From Candidatus Poseidoniales archaeon (GTDB lineage Archaea > Thermoplasmatota > Poseidoniia > Poseidoniales > Thalassarchaeaceae), in contig QQRX01000007.1 in NCBI GenBank assembly GCA_003602595.1, positions 1 to 43,321 on the forward strand: a stretch of DNA of 43,321 bases, written 5' to 3'. Shown here in pieces: positions 17,285 to 25,803 of this stretch. Under the pieces are notes generated by a model that did not search any database, was not told the DNA's origin, and was given only the letters and a program-made list of their open reading frames with translations. Position numbers and translations under genes: made by a program. Positions within the stretch are counted from its first letter, which is position 1; every line of letters starts with the position of its first letter.

Positions 17285-18268
17285 ATGTATAAAAAAATTT
17301 TATCTTTGGATATTAAACGTATAATTACAGATACTGATTTAGATGGTGTGGTTACAGGAGCTATTTTGAATAGGTATTGGAAAGATGCTGAAATAATCTT
17401 CACACAAGCTGGATTATTGAGATCGGGGGAATTGGACGAAAAAATAGATATTTACACTGCAATTTGTGATTTACCATATCGTGCTAAGTGTGGATTGAAT
17501 ATAGATCATCATCAATCTAACAAACCTAGTCTAAATTTAGATATTGAAGGCATTATTGCTTGGGAAGATTCTCCTTCGGCGTCTCGAATAGCATACAATA
17601 TTGTATCCACAGAGTTAGATCTTAGTGATTTAGACGAATTGTTAGTATGGGTTGATAAATTTGATAGTGGAAATATATCCAAAGAGGAATATTTGTCAGA
17701 AAATAATATATTGTGGTTAGGCAGAATAATTGCCGATGATCCAAAAATTGCATTACATATCTTGAAATTATTAAAAGATGGTTTATCAGTAAATACTATT
17801 CTAAAAGATGATGTTATAGTTCCTATTTTATCTAAAAAAAAAGAGGAACAGTCCAAAATTATAGAAATAATAAGAGATAAGATGGAAATAATTAACAGGC
17901 TTGCAATAGTTAATTTTGAAGGACATGGAATTCGGTCAAACGGCTACAGTGTAACTGCAATAGCTGGTAATGAATGTGATGCATGTATTGTAATACATGG
18001 GAAATTAGGTTCTTCGTTTGAGGACTATCCAAATTATCCAGCATCTGCCTCTTTCTATACTAATTCATTTTTACATAAAAATAAGGGCGTTTATGATTTA
18101 ACAAAATTAGCGAGAAGATTTGATGAAGAAGGAGGAGGTCATCCTAATGCTTGTGGTTGCAGAATCAAAATTATTGGGAATAATCAATCAAATAAAGGAG
18201 AGGTCCAAAAAAAAGATCTTGACGATAATTTAAATGAATGGATCAGAATGTGGAATAAAAATATTTAA
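17285..18268 (+). CDS. DHH/DHHA1 family phosphoesterase (RecJ/NrnA-like)
   Basis: The N-terminal DHH domain has D-T-D-L-D-G at residues 16-21, a later C-D-L-P strand, and the name-giving D-H-H at about 74-76. Downstream, W-E-D-S-P-S-A-S-R-I-A and W-V-D-K-F-D continue the metal-binding face. The C-terminal DHHA1 domain ends with the substrate-binding glycine motif G-G-G-H-P-N-A-C-G-C (about 286-295). By family it is an Mn-dependent phosphodiesterase acting on short oligonucleotides, nanoRNA, cyclic dinucleotides or single-stranded DNA. At 327 aa it is too short for full RecJ and lacks the OB domain, so NrnA- or archaeal RecJ-like is more likely. It is convergent with the small membrane protein, overlapping by 4 bases. 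Confidence 0.87.
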   Translation: MYKKILSLDIKRIITDTDLDGVVTGAILNRYWKDAEIIFTQAGLLRSGELDEKIDIYTAICDLPYRAKCGLNIDHHQSNKPSLNLDIEGIIAWEDSPSASRIAYNIVSTELDLSDLDELLVWVDKFDSGNISKEEYLSENNILWLGRIIADDPKIALHILKLLKDGLSVNTILKDDVIVPILSKKKEEQSKIIEIIRDKMEIINRLAIVNFEGHGIRSNGYSVTAIAGNECDACIVIHGKLGSSFEDYPNYPASASFYTNSFLHKNKGVYDLTKLARRFDEEGGGHPNACGCRIKIIGNNQSNKGEVQKKDLDDNLNEWIRMWNKNI

Positions 18269-18729
18269 ATTATTTGTAAAAGATATAAAAATCCTAAAAA
18301 GGCGTGAATAATTACGAGTATAGACATAATGTCTCCGATTCTTCCATGTAAATTTTTAGTTCTAGAAAAAGAATCATCGCCTATTTTTTTATTTGTTGAA
18401 TGTCCGGATTTCCAAAGGATGAACATCAATATTACGCCTAATAAACCTCCAGAAGCATGAAAATTATTAGGTATCATATAACTATAAATTGGAACATTAT
18501 CAAATTTTGCTCGAATAATTTCTGCAATAAAGGCCAAAAAAACCACAAATATTGTTCCAAGCATTAATTTATTTCCATTTGATTTATGCCTTTCAAGTGA
18601 CTTTTGATAATTTTGATCTTGTAAAAAAAGCTTCTTTTGTCTCCATTTTCGTTGTTTCATAAACGCCCAAATTAATATTAAAGCGGCAATCGGATGAAGA
18701 AGAATCACAACACCCAATAAGAGATTCAT
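18265..18729 (-). CDS. Four-helix membrane protein with conserved-looking histidines (DUF4079/cytochrome b561-like, tentative)
   Basis: A 154-residue protein with four predicted membrane helices (about 3-23, 57-75, 92-110 and 132-152). Histidines occur where a heme-binding or b561-like bundle would need them: L-H-P-I-A-A in helix 1, E-R-H before helix 2, N-F-H-A-S-G-G at helix 3, N-L-H-G-R-I-G-D before helix 4, and an I-H-A in helix 4. This arrangement resembles DUF4079, a family known mainly from cyanobacteria and plants, but the match is by eye only. It could be an electron-transfer membrane protein or an unrelated small membrane protein. It is tail-to-tail with the DHH gene and divergent from the PIN-domain giant. 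Confidence 0.7.
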   Translation of the reverse strand: MNLLLGVVILLHPIAALILIWAFMKQRKWRQKKLFLQDQNYQKSLERHKSNGNKLMLGTIFVVFLAFIAEIIRAKFDNVPIYSYMIPNNFHASGGLLGVILMFILWKSGHSTNKKIGDDSFSRTKNLHGRIGDIMSILVIIHAFLGFLYLLQII

Positions 18730-18834
18730 ATAACTCGGTAGGCGTGTATGACTTGAGTTCTCTGTTGTTTAATTTGATTATGTGGGCGATGTATTGATGT
18801 ATGATTGCTAAAGGGCTCTTATTAGTGAGTTCAG

Positions 18835-21800
18835 ATGGAGCAGTATCTTCTTGAATGTTTAGATTCTTTGTCTCAATCTGGTGATGATAAAAAAAGAAGA
18901 TTGAATAGGGTTCAAAAGATATCGGCATGGGATTTGTTAAACAAGGAATGGCGTGCTTTAGTTGCCTTGGCGGCTAAAAAAGAAAGTTTGCCAGAAGTAA
19001 CTAAGGATACTGGTGGAAACCTTACACCTTTCAATCCAAATCGTAATAGAAAAATTGGAAGGAGAGGAGGAAAGGGACTCAGAAGGAGTTTGGAGGATAA
19101 TTTGGAGCATCCATCTGATGTAATTTTGTCTAAAGAATCAGAAGGGTACAAATTGGCCGTTTTGATAGCACAGAAAATAAAAATGGGAAATTCATGGAAT
19201 TTAGAATGGAATTCACATTTAGATACTTTAAGAAAATCTTGTGAAAAGGGAATACATCCTGTTTGGAATAAATTGGCTAAAGAGGCAAATATTTTTGCTG
19301 AGCTTAGTAGATTCAAAATAAGTCATGATAGTAAAAAGAATAAAGATTCTTCCCTTTGGATTAATAGTTCCTATTTTGATCCAGAAGATACTGTAGAATT
19401 GAAATCATGGCTGGACATGAGTCTACCATTTAATGCAAAAACTGATCAACTAAAAGTAATTCAAAAAATAAAAAAAGATATGGGCAATAAACCTCGGTTT
19501 TCAGAATGGAATAAATGGATTGATCCTGTTCTAAGAAATCAAAGTAAAGAAATGGCATTGATTGAGGGGATGATACTTGCCTGCTGTAAACATGGTGATG
19601 CTATCAAAGTTTTAGATAACATATCTGAAAAATCTATTGTTGATGTGGCGAAAAAACAAGTTAGATTATTAAAATTACGTGCCGGTAACTTAACTAATTG
19701 GGAGGAAGATTCCAAAATAGAAAAAGAAGATTTGTTATCACAATCAATCAGAACTACTGCATGGAGACAAATTGAAAATATCGAGAGGGATTTTACTATT
19801 GAGGAGTTACGTTTTGGTATAGATGTTTTATCTAATTCAGAAAAAAAAGTACCAGATTTCATTATCTGGAAATTAGTGTTTAAATTATTTGAAATAAATG
19901 AATTAGAGCAGGCTTATGATGCTGTAAATGGCCTAATAATTAGGAATAATGAGCAACTGAAAATTGCATTAAAAATAAATCTGAAAAAAGATATCGCGAC
20001 GATAATAGAACAATCTTTGGATAATTTAGATGAGGAGGGGCTTTTAGTAGTTGCAAAAGATCCCAGTTGTAATAACGAAATAAGAATAAAAGCTGCAACT
20101 AAAGTCTTAGAGTCTGATTCTATTAGATACATGAGTGATATCTTAGATATTTTTACTGATGTGGCTGATATTGAAAATCTAGCAAAGGTTTTGGTAGAGA
20201 ATAAATCACTAGCTAAAGTTTATCCGGAACGTGTTTTGATGATTTGGCATATGATTAGTGCAGAAAATGCAAAAAATATAGCCGATGAATTAGAAATTTT
20301 AAGAGATGATGCACTTAAATCAATTACTGATTCTCCTGAAGATTTGATTCTTTCTGAGGTTTCTAAAGCACTAATATCTCTTCTTGATGGCATTCCAAGA
20401 GATATGAATATAATTAATCAAAAATTGGATTCGGATGGTTTATTGGCGCTAAATGAAGTTCGCAGAGCATTATCTCCTGAAGGAGATAGCAGGGTTAGCA
20501 CGAAATCAATACAAAAACTAGAAGATTCAATAAAAATTGCAGACTTAGATTATTTGGAAAGGCGGTTGTTTGAATCACTAGGTGATTCTTTGTTGCTAAA
20601 TAGGATTGCAATGGACATAGAAAGTGGCATGTCGGACAGAGTGACAGAAGCAAATCAGACTTTGATTTCGATAACCTCTAAAGATAATATTTCTATGCAG
20701 AATGTAAGATTTGTGATTGAAATGATTATTGAGCATGGGAAAATAATTGCTGAAGGGATAATTCCTTTGGAAAAGTGGTATAGAAAAAATGATAATAATA
20801 GTTTAGATTCTAGACTTATTAAGGCCACAATACAAAGTTCACAAGGCAATTACATTCAGGCTGCAAGAGAATATGAAGATGCAGCAAAAAGAATCAAACA
20901 TGATTTTGAAAAATATGCATTAATTATGAGAAAGGCGTTAATATCTTATGCTCATGGAGGTGGATGGAATAATTCCGTAAATCTAATCAATTCAAAACCT
21001 GCGCTATCTGCTTCAGTAACAGAAAGATTTCAATTATACCTCAACGTTTGTAATGATGAAGTAGGAAATAAAAAGGACAAGGCAAGGAATCGGTTACATG
21101 AATATGCATTAAAGGAAGTACAATCTGAAACGTCAAATATCAAAGAAAATAGAGAAGCACAAATAGAGGCTTTAGAGCTTTTTATGCGATATCCAGAAGA
21201 GTTGGATCCTCCGCTACCAAAATCTCCATTTCAAGGTCGAGTTAGAGCAGCAATACGTGGATTACAAGGAATAGAAAATACACATAGATCAGAGCTTGAT
21301 TTAAAATTTGAACAAGAAATGTCTAGAGAAAAAAAGGATATTTATGAAATTCAATCTATAGCAAATCAAATTGCAGATTATGCTCCTATCAGGGGATTAC
21401 GAAAATTAGAACGGGCAATTTCTTCTCCTAATTTATCAGAAAATAATAAGACTACGTTAGAAAGGGTTGCTGGAGCAATGTTCGTGCAACATAGCGAATC
21501 CATACCCATAAAAGAAAGGGGTATGTTACGTAATCTTTCACTAAAACCTGTAGTCATTGTAGATACAAATATTTTGATTGACACTCTAAAAGATGATTTA
21601 TTACGAGAAATGTCCGGTGATAGTTTTGGAAGCCTTAACTGGACCGGAGATAGGTCATTCCATTGGATGCTAAGAAGAAGAAGTAAGGAAAAATTGATGT
21701 TCATGAATATTCCACCAATGGTAAGAGCAGAATTTCAGAATAGAGTCAAAACTCCTAAAGATGTATTAGAATTATTTTCTAAGAATGTATATGTAGATTC

Positions 21801-22230
21801 CAAAACTTGGAATGAAAAAATAACTAAAACATTACTTGAAAAGAAAGTAAAACAGATTTGTAAAGAATTCGGTAATTGGGATTGTAAAATCAATAAAAAA
21901 AGAATGAAAGAAATTGAACTAGAAGAATTTATGATACAACATAAAAATATATTTGAAGAGTTAACTAAACAAAAAATGAGTAGAGAAGATAATTCAAAGA
22001 GAAGTACAATAAAAGGTCAAGAAATATATCCTGAAGGAGGAGATATTCAAATAATGCGTTATGCAGCTGAACTATGTAATAATATTAATCCAGAAATAGG
22101 AAAAGTAATTATCGCAACTAGGGATGCTGATTTCAAATTAATCTCAAGATCTTTAGAGGAAGAATTTGGATTTGGAATAGTCGGAGATGCACAGGAGCTT
22201 AACAGAAGAATATTGAGAAAGGTTTCCTGA
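18835..22230 (+). CDS. Helical-repeat protein with C-terminal PIN nuclease domain (1131 aa)
   Basis: About the first 900 residues are helical and charged with no membrane segments. They include a basic patch near 60-85 (N-R-N-R-K-I-G-R-R-G-G-K-G-L-R-R) and TPR/HEAT-like helical pairs, for example around 680-720 (Y-I-Q-A-A-R-E-Y-E-D-A-A-K-R). The C-terminal ~220 residues form a PIN domain with all four acidic positions: V-I-V-D-T-N (about D910), V-R-A-E-F (E966), G-G-D-I-Q-I-M (D1070) and A-T-R-D-A-D-F (D1096/D1098). PIN domains are metal-dependent RNases. The large helical part may be a substrate or partner platform, for example on RNA or ribosomes. No antitoxin-like gene flanks it, so a VapBC toxin role is unlikely. 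The full-length family is not recognised. The ATG at 18835 is the first codon of the open frame, and the nearest gene upstream is divergent. Confidence 0.85.
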   Translation: MEQYLLECLDSLSQSGDDKKRRLNRVQKISAWDLLNKEWRALVALAAKKESLPEVTKDTGGNLTPFNPNRNRKIGRRGGKGLRRSLEDNLEHPSDVILSKESEGYKLAVLIAQKIKMGNSWNLEWNSHLDTLRKSCEKGIHPVWNKLAKEANIFAELSRFKISHDSKKNKDSSLWINSSYFDPEDTVELKSWLDMSLPFNAKTDQLKVIQKIKKDMGNKPRFSEWNKWIDPVLRNQSKEMALIEGMILACCKHGDAIKVLDNISEKSIVDVAKKQVRLLKLRAGNLTNWEEDSKIEKEDLLSQSIRTTAWRQIENIERDFTIEELRFGIDVLSNSEKKVPDFIIWKLVFKLFEINELEQAYDAVNGLIIRNNEQLKIALKINLKKDIATIIEQSLDNLDEEGLLVVAKDPSCNNEIRIKAATKVLESDSIRYMSDILDIFTDVADIENLAKVLVENKSLAKVYPERVLMIWHMISAENAKNIADELEILRDDALKSITDSPEDLILSEVSKALISLLDGIPRDMNIINQKLDSDGLLALNEVRRALSPEGDSRVSTKSIQKLEDSIKIADLDYLERRLFESLGDSLLLNRIAMDIESGMSDRVTEANQTLISITSKDNISMQNVRFVIEMIIEHGKIIAEGIIPLEKWYRKNDNNSLDSRLIKATIQSSQGNYIQAAREYEDAAKRIKHDFEKYALIMRKALISYAHGGGWNNSVNLINSKPALSASVTERFQLYLNVCNDEVGNKKDKARNRLHEYALKEVQSETSNIKENREAQIEALELFMRYPEELDPPLPKSPFQGRVRAAIRGLQGIENTHRSELDLKFEQEMSREKKDIYEIQSIANQIADYAPIRGLRKLERAISSPNLSENNKTTLERVAGAMFVQHSESIPIKERGMLRNLSLKPVVIVDTNILIDTLKDDLLREMSGDSFGSLNWTGDRSFHWMLRRRSKEKLMFMNIPPMVRAEFQNRVKTPKDVLELFSKNVYVDSKTWNEKITKTLLEKKVKQICKEFGNWDCKINKKRMKEIELEEFMIQHKNIFEELTKQKMSREDNSKRSTIKGQEIYPEGGDIQIMRYAAELCNNINPEIGKVIIATRDADFKLISRSLEEEFGFGIVGDAQELNRRILRKVS

Positions 22231-22235
22231 TTGGT

Positions 22236-23294
22236 CTACAGATTTATTTGATTCAAAAACCATTTTTCTAAAATTTTTCTTCTTTCAATTGAATCTATTG
22301 CAGATGTATGAGGCATAGAATCCAAAACATGTATTTCAGAAATGTCTTGATAATGTTGTTTCAACAATTCAAAATGATCATTACCAAGAGTTTCATCGTT
22401 TCCTGCCTGAATTACTAATATTGGCACCATGGGGATTCCCCAAAAAGGGATTTGAGCATTAGCATAACCTACATTCAAATCTGGATGTATGCGTTGATAT
22501 TCTCTCCTAAGAATATGCCTGACCCATGAATTTGCCATTACCGCCCTTCCAGGTAGTTTTTTTTCAATAATTAATGGAAAAGACGTTGCTGGAGATTCTA
22601 ATATTATGCCTCTGAGTGCTTTCTTCCACCAGCCAGATGAATGTGATGAAAGTCTAATTGTAAGGAATCCGCCCATTGAATGGCCATATATCCATAAATT
22701 TTCAGGAATATATCCCAAAACGGTAGGTATTTTTTCTAATAATAACTCAATATCGGCTATTACTTTAAGAATGGTCCACTCATACTTTCCCTTTTGTTCT
22801 CCAAACCCTCGCTGATCTAAACTAAAGATATTTGGGCCCATGGTGTTCATATGCTGACACCTGGATTCTCCTCTCCCCAGACTAGAATTATATCCATGTA
22901 AATATAATATTACATCTTTACTATTATTGGTTGTTTTTAAATAATGTGCCTTAAGAGTTTCATTGCCCCACCCTAAAAAAGTAAATGGACGCCAGCGAGT
23001 ATCGGTAATATTGGTCAACTCTCTAGAAGGAGTAATAAAAACTGAGGAATATATTCTCCATCTCATAAATAACCATCCTGCGACAGGAATCGATGCTCCG
23101 AAAAGAATCCAAGAAAACCGATATGTTCTCCAAACTGGAGAAAGCATCAACACAATAAGTTGGATTAAAATTAACAAAGTCAAAACTTTTGGCTTGCTTG
23201 GTAATAGCGGTTTTGGTGTTTTCTGATAAACTGCTGCTCTCAAATGAGAAATATGAAATTTCTTTTCATTTTTTTCTTTAATCAAAATATCCAC
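22236..23294 (-). CDS. Membrane-anchored alpha/beta hydrolase
   Basis: The frame begins with GTG at 23294 (no upstream ATG seen). Two hydrophobic segments near residues 37-56 and 62-80 anchor the protein. The rest is an alpha/beta hydrolase: oxyanion segment L-Y-L-H-G-Y-N-S-S (about 130-138), the strand L-D-Q-R-G-F-G-E, nucleophile elbow G-H-S-M-G-G (Ser near 205), a candidate acid in V-I-Q-A-G-N-D-E-T, and a candidate catalytic His in M-P-H-T-S-A. This is the arrangement of monoacylglycerol-lipase/BEM46-like serine hydrolases. Substrate is unknown; lipids or peptides at the inner membrane face are plausible. It is convergent with the PIN-domain gene (5-base gap) and divergent from the RND transporter. 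Confidence 0.88.
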   Translation of the reverse strand: MDILIKEKNEKKFHISHLRAAVYQKTPKPLLPSKPKVLTLLILIQLIVLMLSPVWRTYRFSWILFGASIPVAGWLFMRWRIYSSVFITPSRELTNITDTRWRPFTFLGWGNETLKAHYLKTTNNSKDVILYLHGYNSSLGRGESRCQHMNTMGPNIFSLDQRGFGEQKGKYEWTILKVIADIELLLEKIPTVLGYIPENLWIYGHSMGGFLTIRLSSHSSGWWKKALRGIILESPATSFPLIIEKKLPGRAVMANSWVRHILRREYQRIHPDLNVGYANAQIPFWGIPMVPILVIQAGNDETLGNDHFELLKQHYQDISEIHVLDSMPHTSAIDSIERRKILEKWFLNQINL

Positions 23295-23362
23295 CTATAA
23301 TTCTTGGAGTTGTATGTATTAAATAAATAAAACAGTGAAAACGATTACAACATGTTATAGAA

Positions 23363-23394
23363 CTTACACTAGATTTTAAATTTACACTTAGATT
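23363..23394 (+). promoter_or_regulatory. Direct repeat flanking a TATA-like box upstream of the RND exporter
   Basis: Two near-identical elements, TTACACTAGATT at 23364-23375 and TTACACTTAGATT at 23382-23394, flank an AT-rich TTTAAAT suitable as a TATA box. They lie 50-80 bases before the RND gene ATG (23442). A regulator binding both copies would cover the promoter. The operator role is inferred; the repeat is directly visible. Confidence 0.4.
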
Positions 23395-23441
23395 AAACTT
23401 TGTAATCAATAATTCAAATACCCTACTATTGAGCCATTGGT

Positions 23442-25796
23442 ATGGAAGGTGCTACTGATCCTGCTACCTTAGAAAATCGTCTTTATTTTAAAATGGGAAT
23501 TTTTGTTTATGATAATGCAAAGGTTGTACTTATGTGCTCTCTATTATTATGCGCAGGACTAGGGTACATGATTACATTAGAACCACGATATATCGAAGGA
23601 TATGGAGAAGGAGATCTAGAATCAGTTGATGGATGGGAAGCTGCCGGAGAAGGCTTTTCTGACCCTAATGAAACGGCTTTCGAGTCTTTTCACGTTCTAT
23701 TTCATCACCCCGGTTATGTTTACGATGATGAAGAAGTAGTCTCTGCTATCCAATCAACTATTGAAGTACTTTCTACAAATGAGAACATCGATGTAGAAGT
23801 TCCATGGGAGACAAATGAGGCAAATCAATCTATGTTAGTAAGCAGTATTGATTCTTCGTGGTCTAGAGTATATGTCAAGGTCAATATGAATAGAGAGGAC
23901 TCTAAAGTTCTCTTAAAAGATATTTATCAGGATATAGAACTACCAAGTAGTGCCCCGGAGGGAATGGAAAAATACCTCACAGATAATTTGGCGATTGACA
24001 TCACCTTCGATCTGGTTCTCAAAGAAGAGCTTCTAAGAGCAGAGTTGATTTCAGCTCCATTGACTATACTAATTCTCTTGTTTGTATTTGGTACTGTGGT
24101 CTCTGCGAGTCTTCCAGCATTATCTGGAATCTACACTGTAATAGCCGCAGTAGGTATAATTCACGGTCTTACTTACGTTGTCGATGATCTTACAGTTTAT
24201 GCAGTGAATATCGTGTCTTTGTTGGGCATCGGTCTGAGTGTGGATTATTCGCTGTTTATAGTTAATAGATTCAGAGAAGAGTTGGGTAGAGGTCATGACG
24301 ATAGGACTGCTATCGCAATGACTAGCGCGACCGCCGGGAGGGCGATTTTGTTTTCAGGCCTCACAGTGGTTGCAGGCCTGACCGGGATGTTATTTTTCGA
24401 TAATACCGGACTGCCATCACTAGGCTGGGGAGGAATTTGTGCGACTTTAGTAGCGCTCACTTCCTCAGTCATTCTACTTCCATCTATACTAGCGATACTT
24501 GGAGATAAAATCAATTTTGGAAGAGTTCCTTTAGGACTTAACACAGAAGTATCTGATGATGGTTTTTGGTCGGATTTAGCTAGAAGGGTAATGGACAAGC
24601 CGTTTTCAGTTTTGATTCCATCTGTTCTGATTCTTTTAGCAGCAGGAGCTCCTTTTCTTCAAGCAGAGTGGGGCATCACTTCTTGGAAAGCTTTGAGTCC
24701 GGATAATGAAGCCAGAAGTGGTATGGAGTTTACGGATGAAAACTGGCCTCAAGAAGTTTCTAATACCGCCCTAATTGTTTACGAGATTCAACCTGAAACA
24801 GATATATTTTCTGAGGAAAATATCAGAAGTCTTTATGCATTTTCTAAAGATATATTATCTATCGAAGGGGCCAATTATGTCTTCACTTACGCACACTTTA
24901 ATTCAAGCTGGAGTGAAGATGAGGTTGTCGATTTTTGGAATGATTCGACTGATGGTGATTTATCCCCAGATGAGGCAATAGTACGTGGGATGGAAAGAGG
25001 ATTCTACGCTGATTCATCTGTTGGAGATGGAGTCGTTCTCGTTCAAGTAGCCATAGAGGGAGATCAAAGTAGTGAATCATCCAGAAAGGTTGTTCAAGAA
25101 ATCAGGAATTTAAATGGCAAAGAAAGTCAGTTTGGAGGAGTTTCAGAGGTCAATGTCGCAGGCTTCGCTGCTTACAACCAAGATGTTTTAGATGCTGTCA
25201 AAGAGAACTTGCCAATCGCATTGATGTTCATACTATTCTCCAGTTACCTACTAATTTTCCTACAGGTAAGATCGGTAATTTTGCCCATGAAGGCTCTTAT
25301 AATGAACATATTATCGGTAAGTGCCTCATTCGGAATACTAGTATGGGTTTTCCAAGAAGGAAACGGAGCTGAGTTACTAAACTTCACCCCTCAACCTATA
25401 GATCCAACCACACCTGTGATGATTTTCGCTATTTTGTTCGGACTAAGCATGGATTACGAGGTACTGATGCTCTCTAGAATTCACGAAGAATGGGAGAGAA
25501 CAGGAGATAATACGATGGCTGTAGCCACCGGTCTACAAAAGAGCGGTCGAATAATCACATCTGCTGCCCTAGTCATGGTCACTGTCTTCTCGGCCTTTGG
25601 ATTCTCATCAGTTTCACTTATGATGCAATTCGGATTTATGCTAGCACTTGGAGTGGCCGTAGATGCGACTATTGTTCGTGCATTAGTAGTTCCTTCAACA
25701 ATGAGATTAATGGGTAATTTGAATTGGTGGTCACCTAAATGGTTACGAAGGAGTTTAGATAGGTTTGAAAATAAACTCGATTATCCTAAAGAATAA
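23442..25796 (+). CDS. RND superfamily exporter (MMPL/SSD type)
   Basis: A 784-residue membrane protein with the classical duplicated RND plan. Each half has a first helix (about 28-46 in half 1, 385-402 in half 2), a large outer loop, then five helices. Half 1 helices run from about 200 to 355 and contain G-I-G-L-S-V-D-Y-S-L-F-I-V-N-R-F-R-E-E (the MMPL/SSD G-x-x-x-D-Y proton-relay motif). Half 2 (about 590-760) has I-L-F-G-L-S-M-D-Y-E-V-L-M-L-S-R-I-H-E-E. Such proteins export lipids, hopanoids or other hydrophobic compounds using the proton gradient. Length matches archaeal and bacterial MMPL proteins. By eye its third codon positions are richer in G/C than in neighbouring genes, hinting at recent transfer or high expression. 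It has its own promoter region and no accessory subunits nearby. Confidence 0.93.
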   Translation: MEGATDPATLENRLYFKMGIFVYDNAKVVLMCSLLLCAGLGYMITLEPRYIEGYGEGDLESVDGWEAAGEGFSDPNETAFESFHVLFHHPGYVYDDEEVVSAIQSTIEVLSTNENIDVEVPWETNEANQSMLVSSIDSSWSRVYVKVNMNREDSKVLLKDIYQDIELPSSAPEGMEKYLTDNLAIDITFDLVLKEELLRAELISAPLTILILLFVFGTVVSASLPALSGIYTVIAAVGIIHGLTYVVDDLTVYAVNIVSLLGIGLSVDYSLFIVNRFREELGRGHDDRTAIAMTSATAGRAILFSGLTVVAGLTGMLFFDNTGLPSLGWGGICATLVALTSSVILLPSILAILGDKINFGRVPLGLNTEVSDDGFWSDLARRVMDKPFSVLIPSVLILLAAGAPFLQAEWGITSWKALSPDNEARSGMEFTDENWPQEVSNTALIVYEIQPETDIFSEENIRSLYAFSKDILSIEGANYVFTYAHFNSSWSEDEVVDFWNDSTDGDLSPDEAIVRGMERGFYADSSVGDGVVLVQVAIEGDQSSESSRKVVQEIRNLNGKESQFGGVSEVNVAGFAAYNQDVLDAVKENLPIALMFILFSSYLLIFLQVRSVILPMKALIMNILSVSASFGILVWVFQEGNGAELLNFTPQPIDPTTPVMIFAILFGLSMDYEVLMLSRIHEEWERTGDNTMAVATGLQKSGRIITSAALVMVTVFSAFGFSSVSLMMQFGFMLALGVAVDATIVRALVVPSTMRLMGNLNWWSPKWLRRSLDRFENKLDYPKE

Positions 25797-25803
25797 TTTG
25801 GCT

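Noticed and set aside
18835-22230. VapBC toxin-antitoxin system
   Set aside because: The PIN domain is part of a 1131-residue protein and no small antitoxin-like gene precedes or follows it on the same strand.
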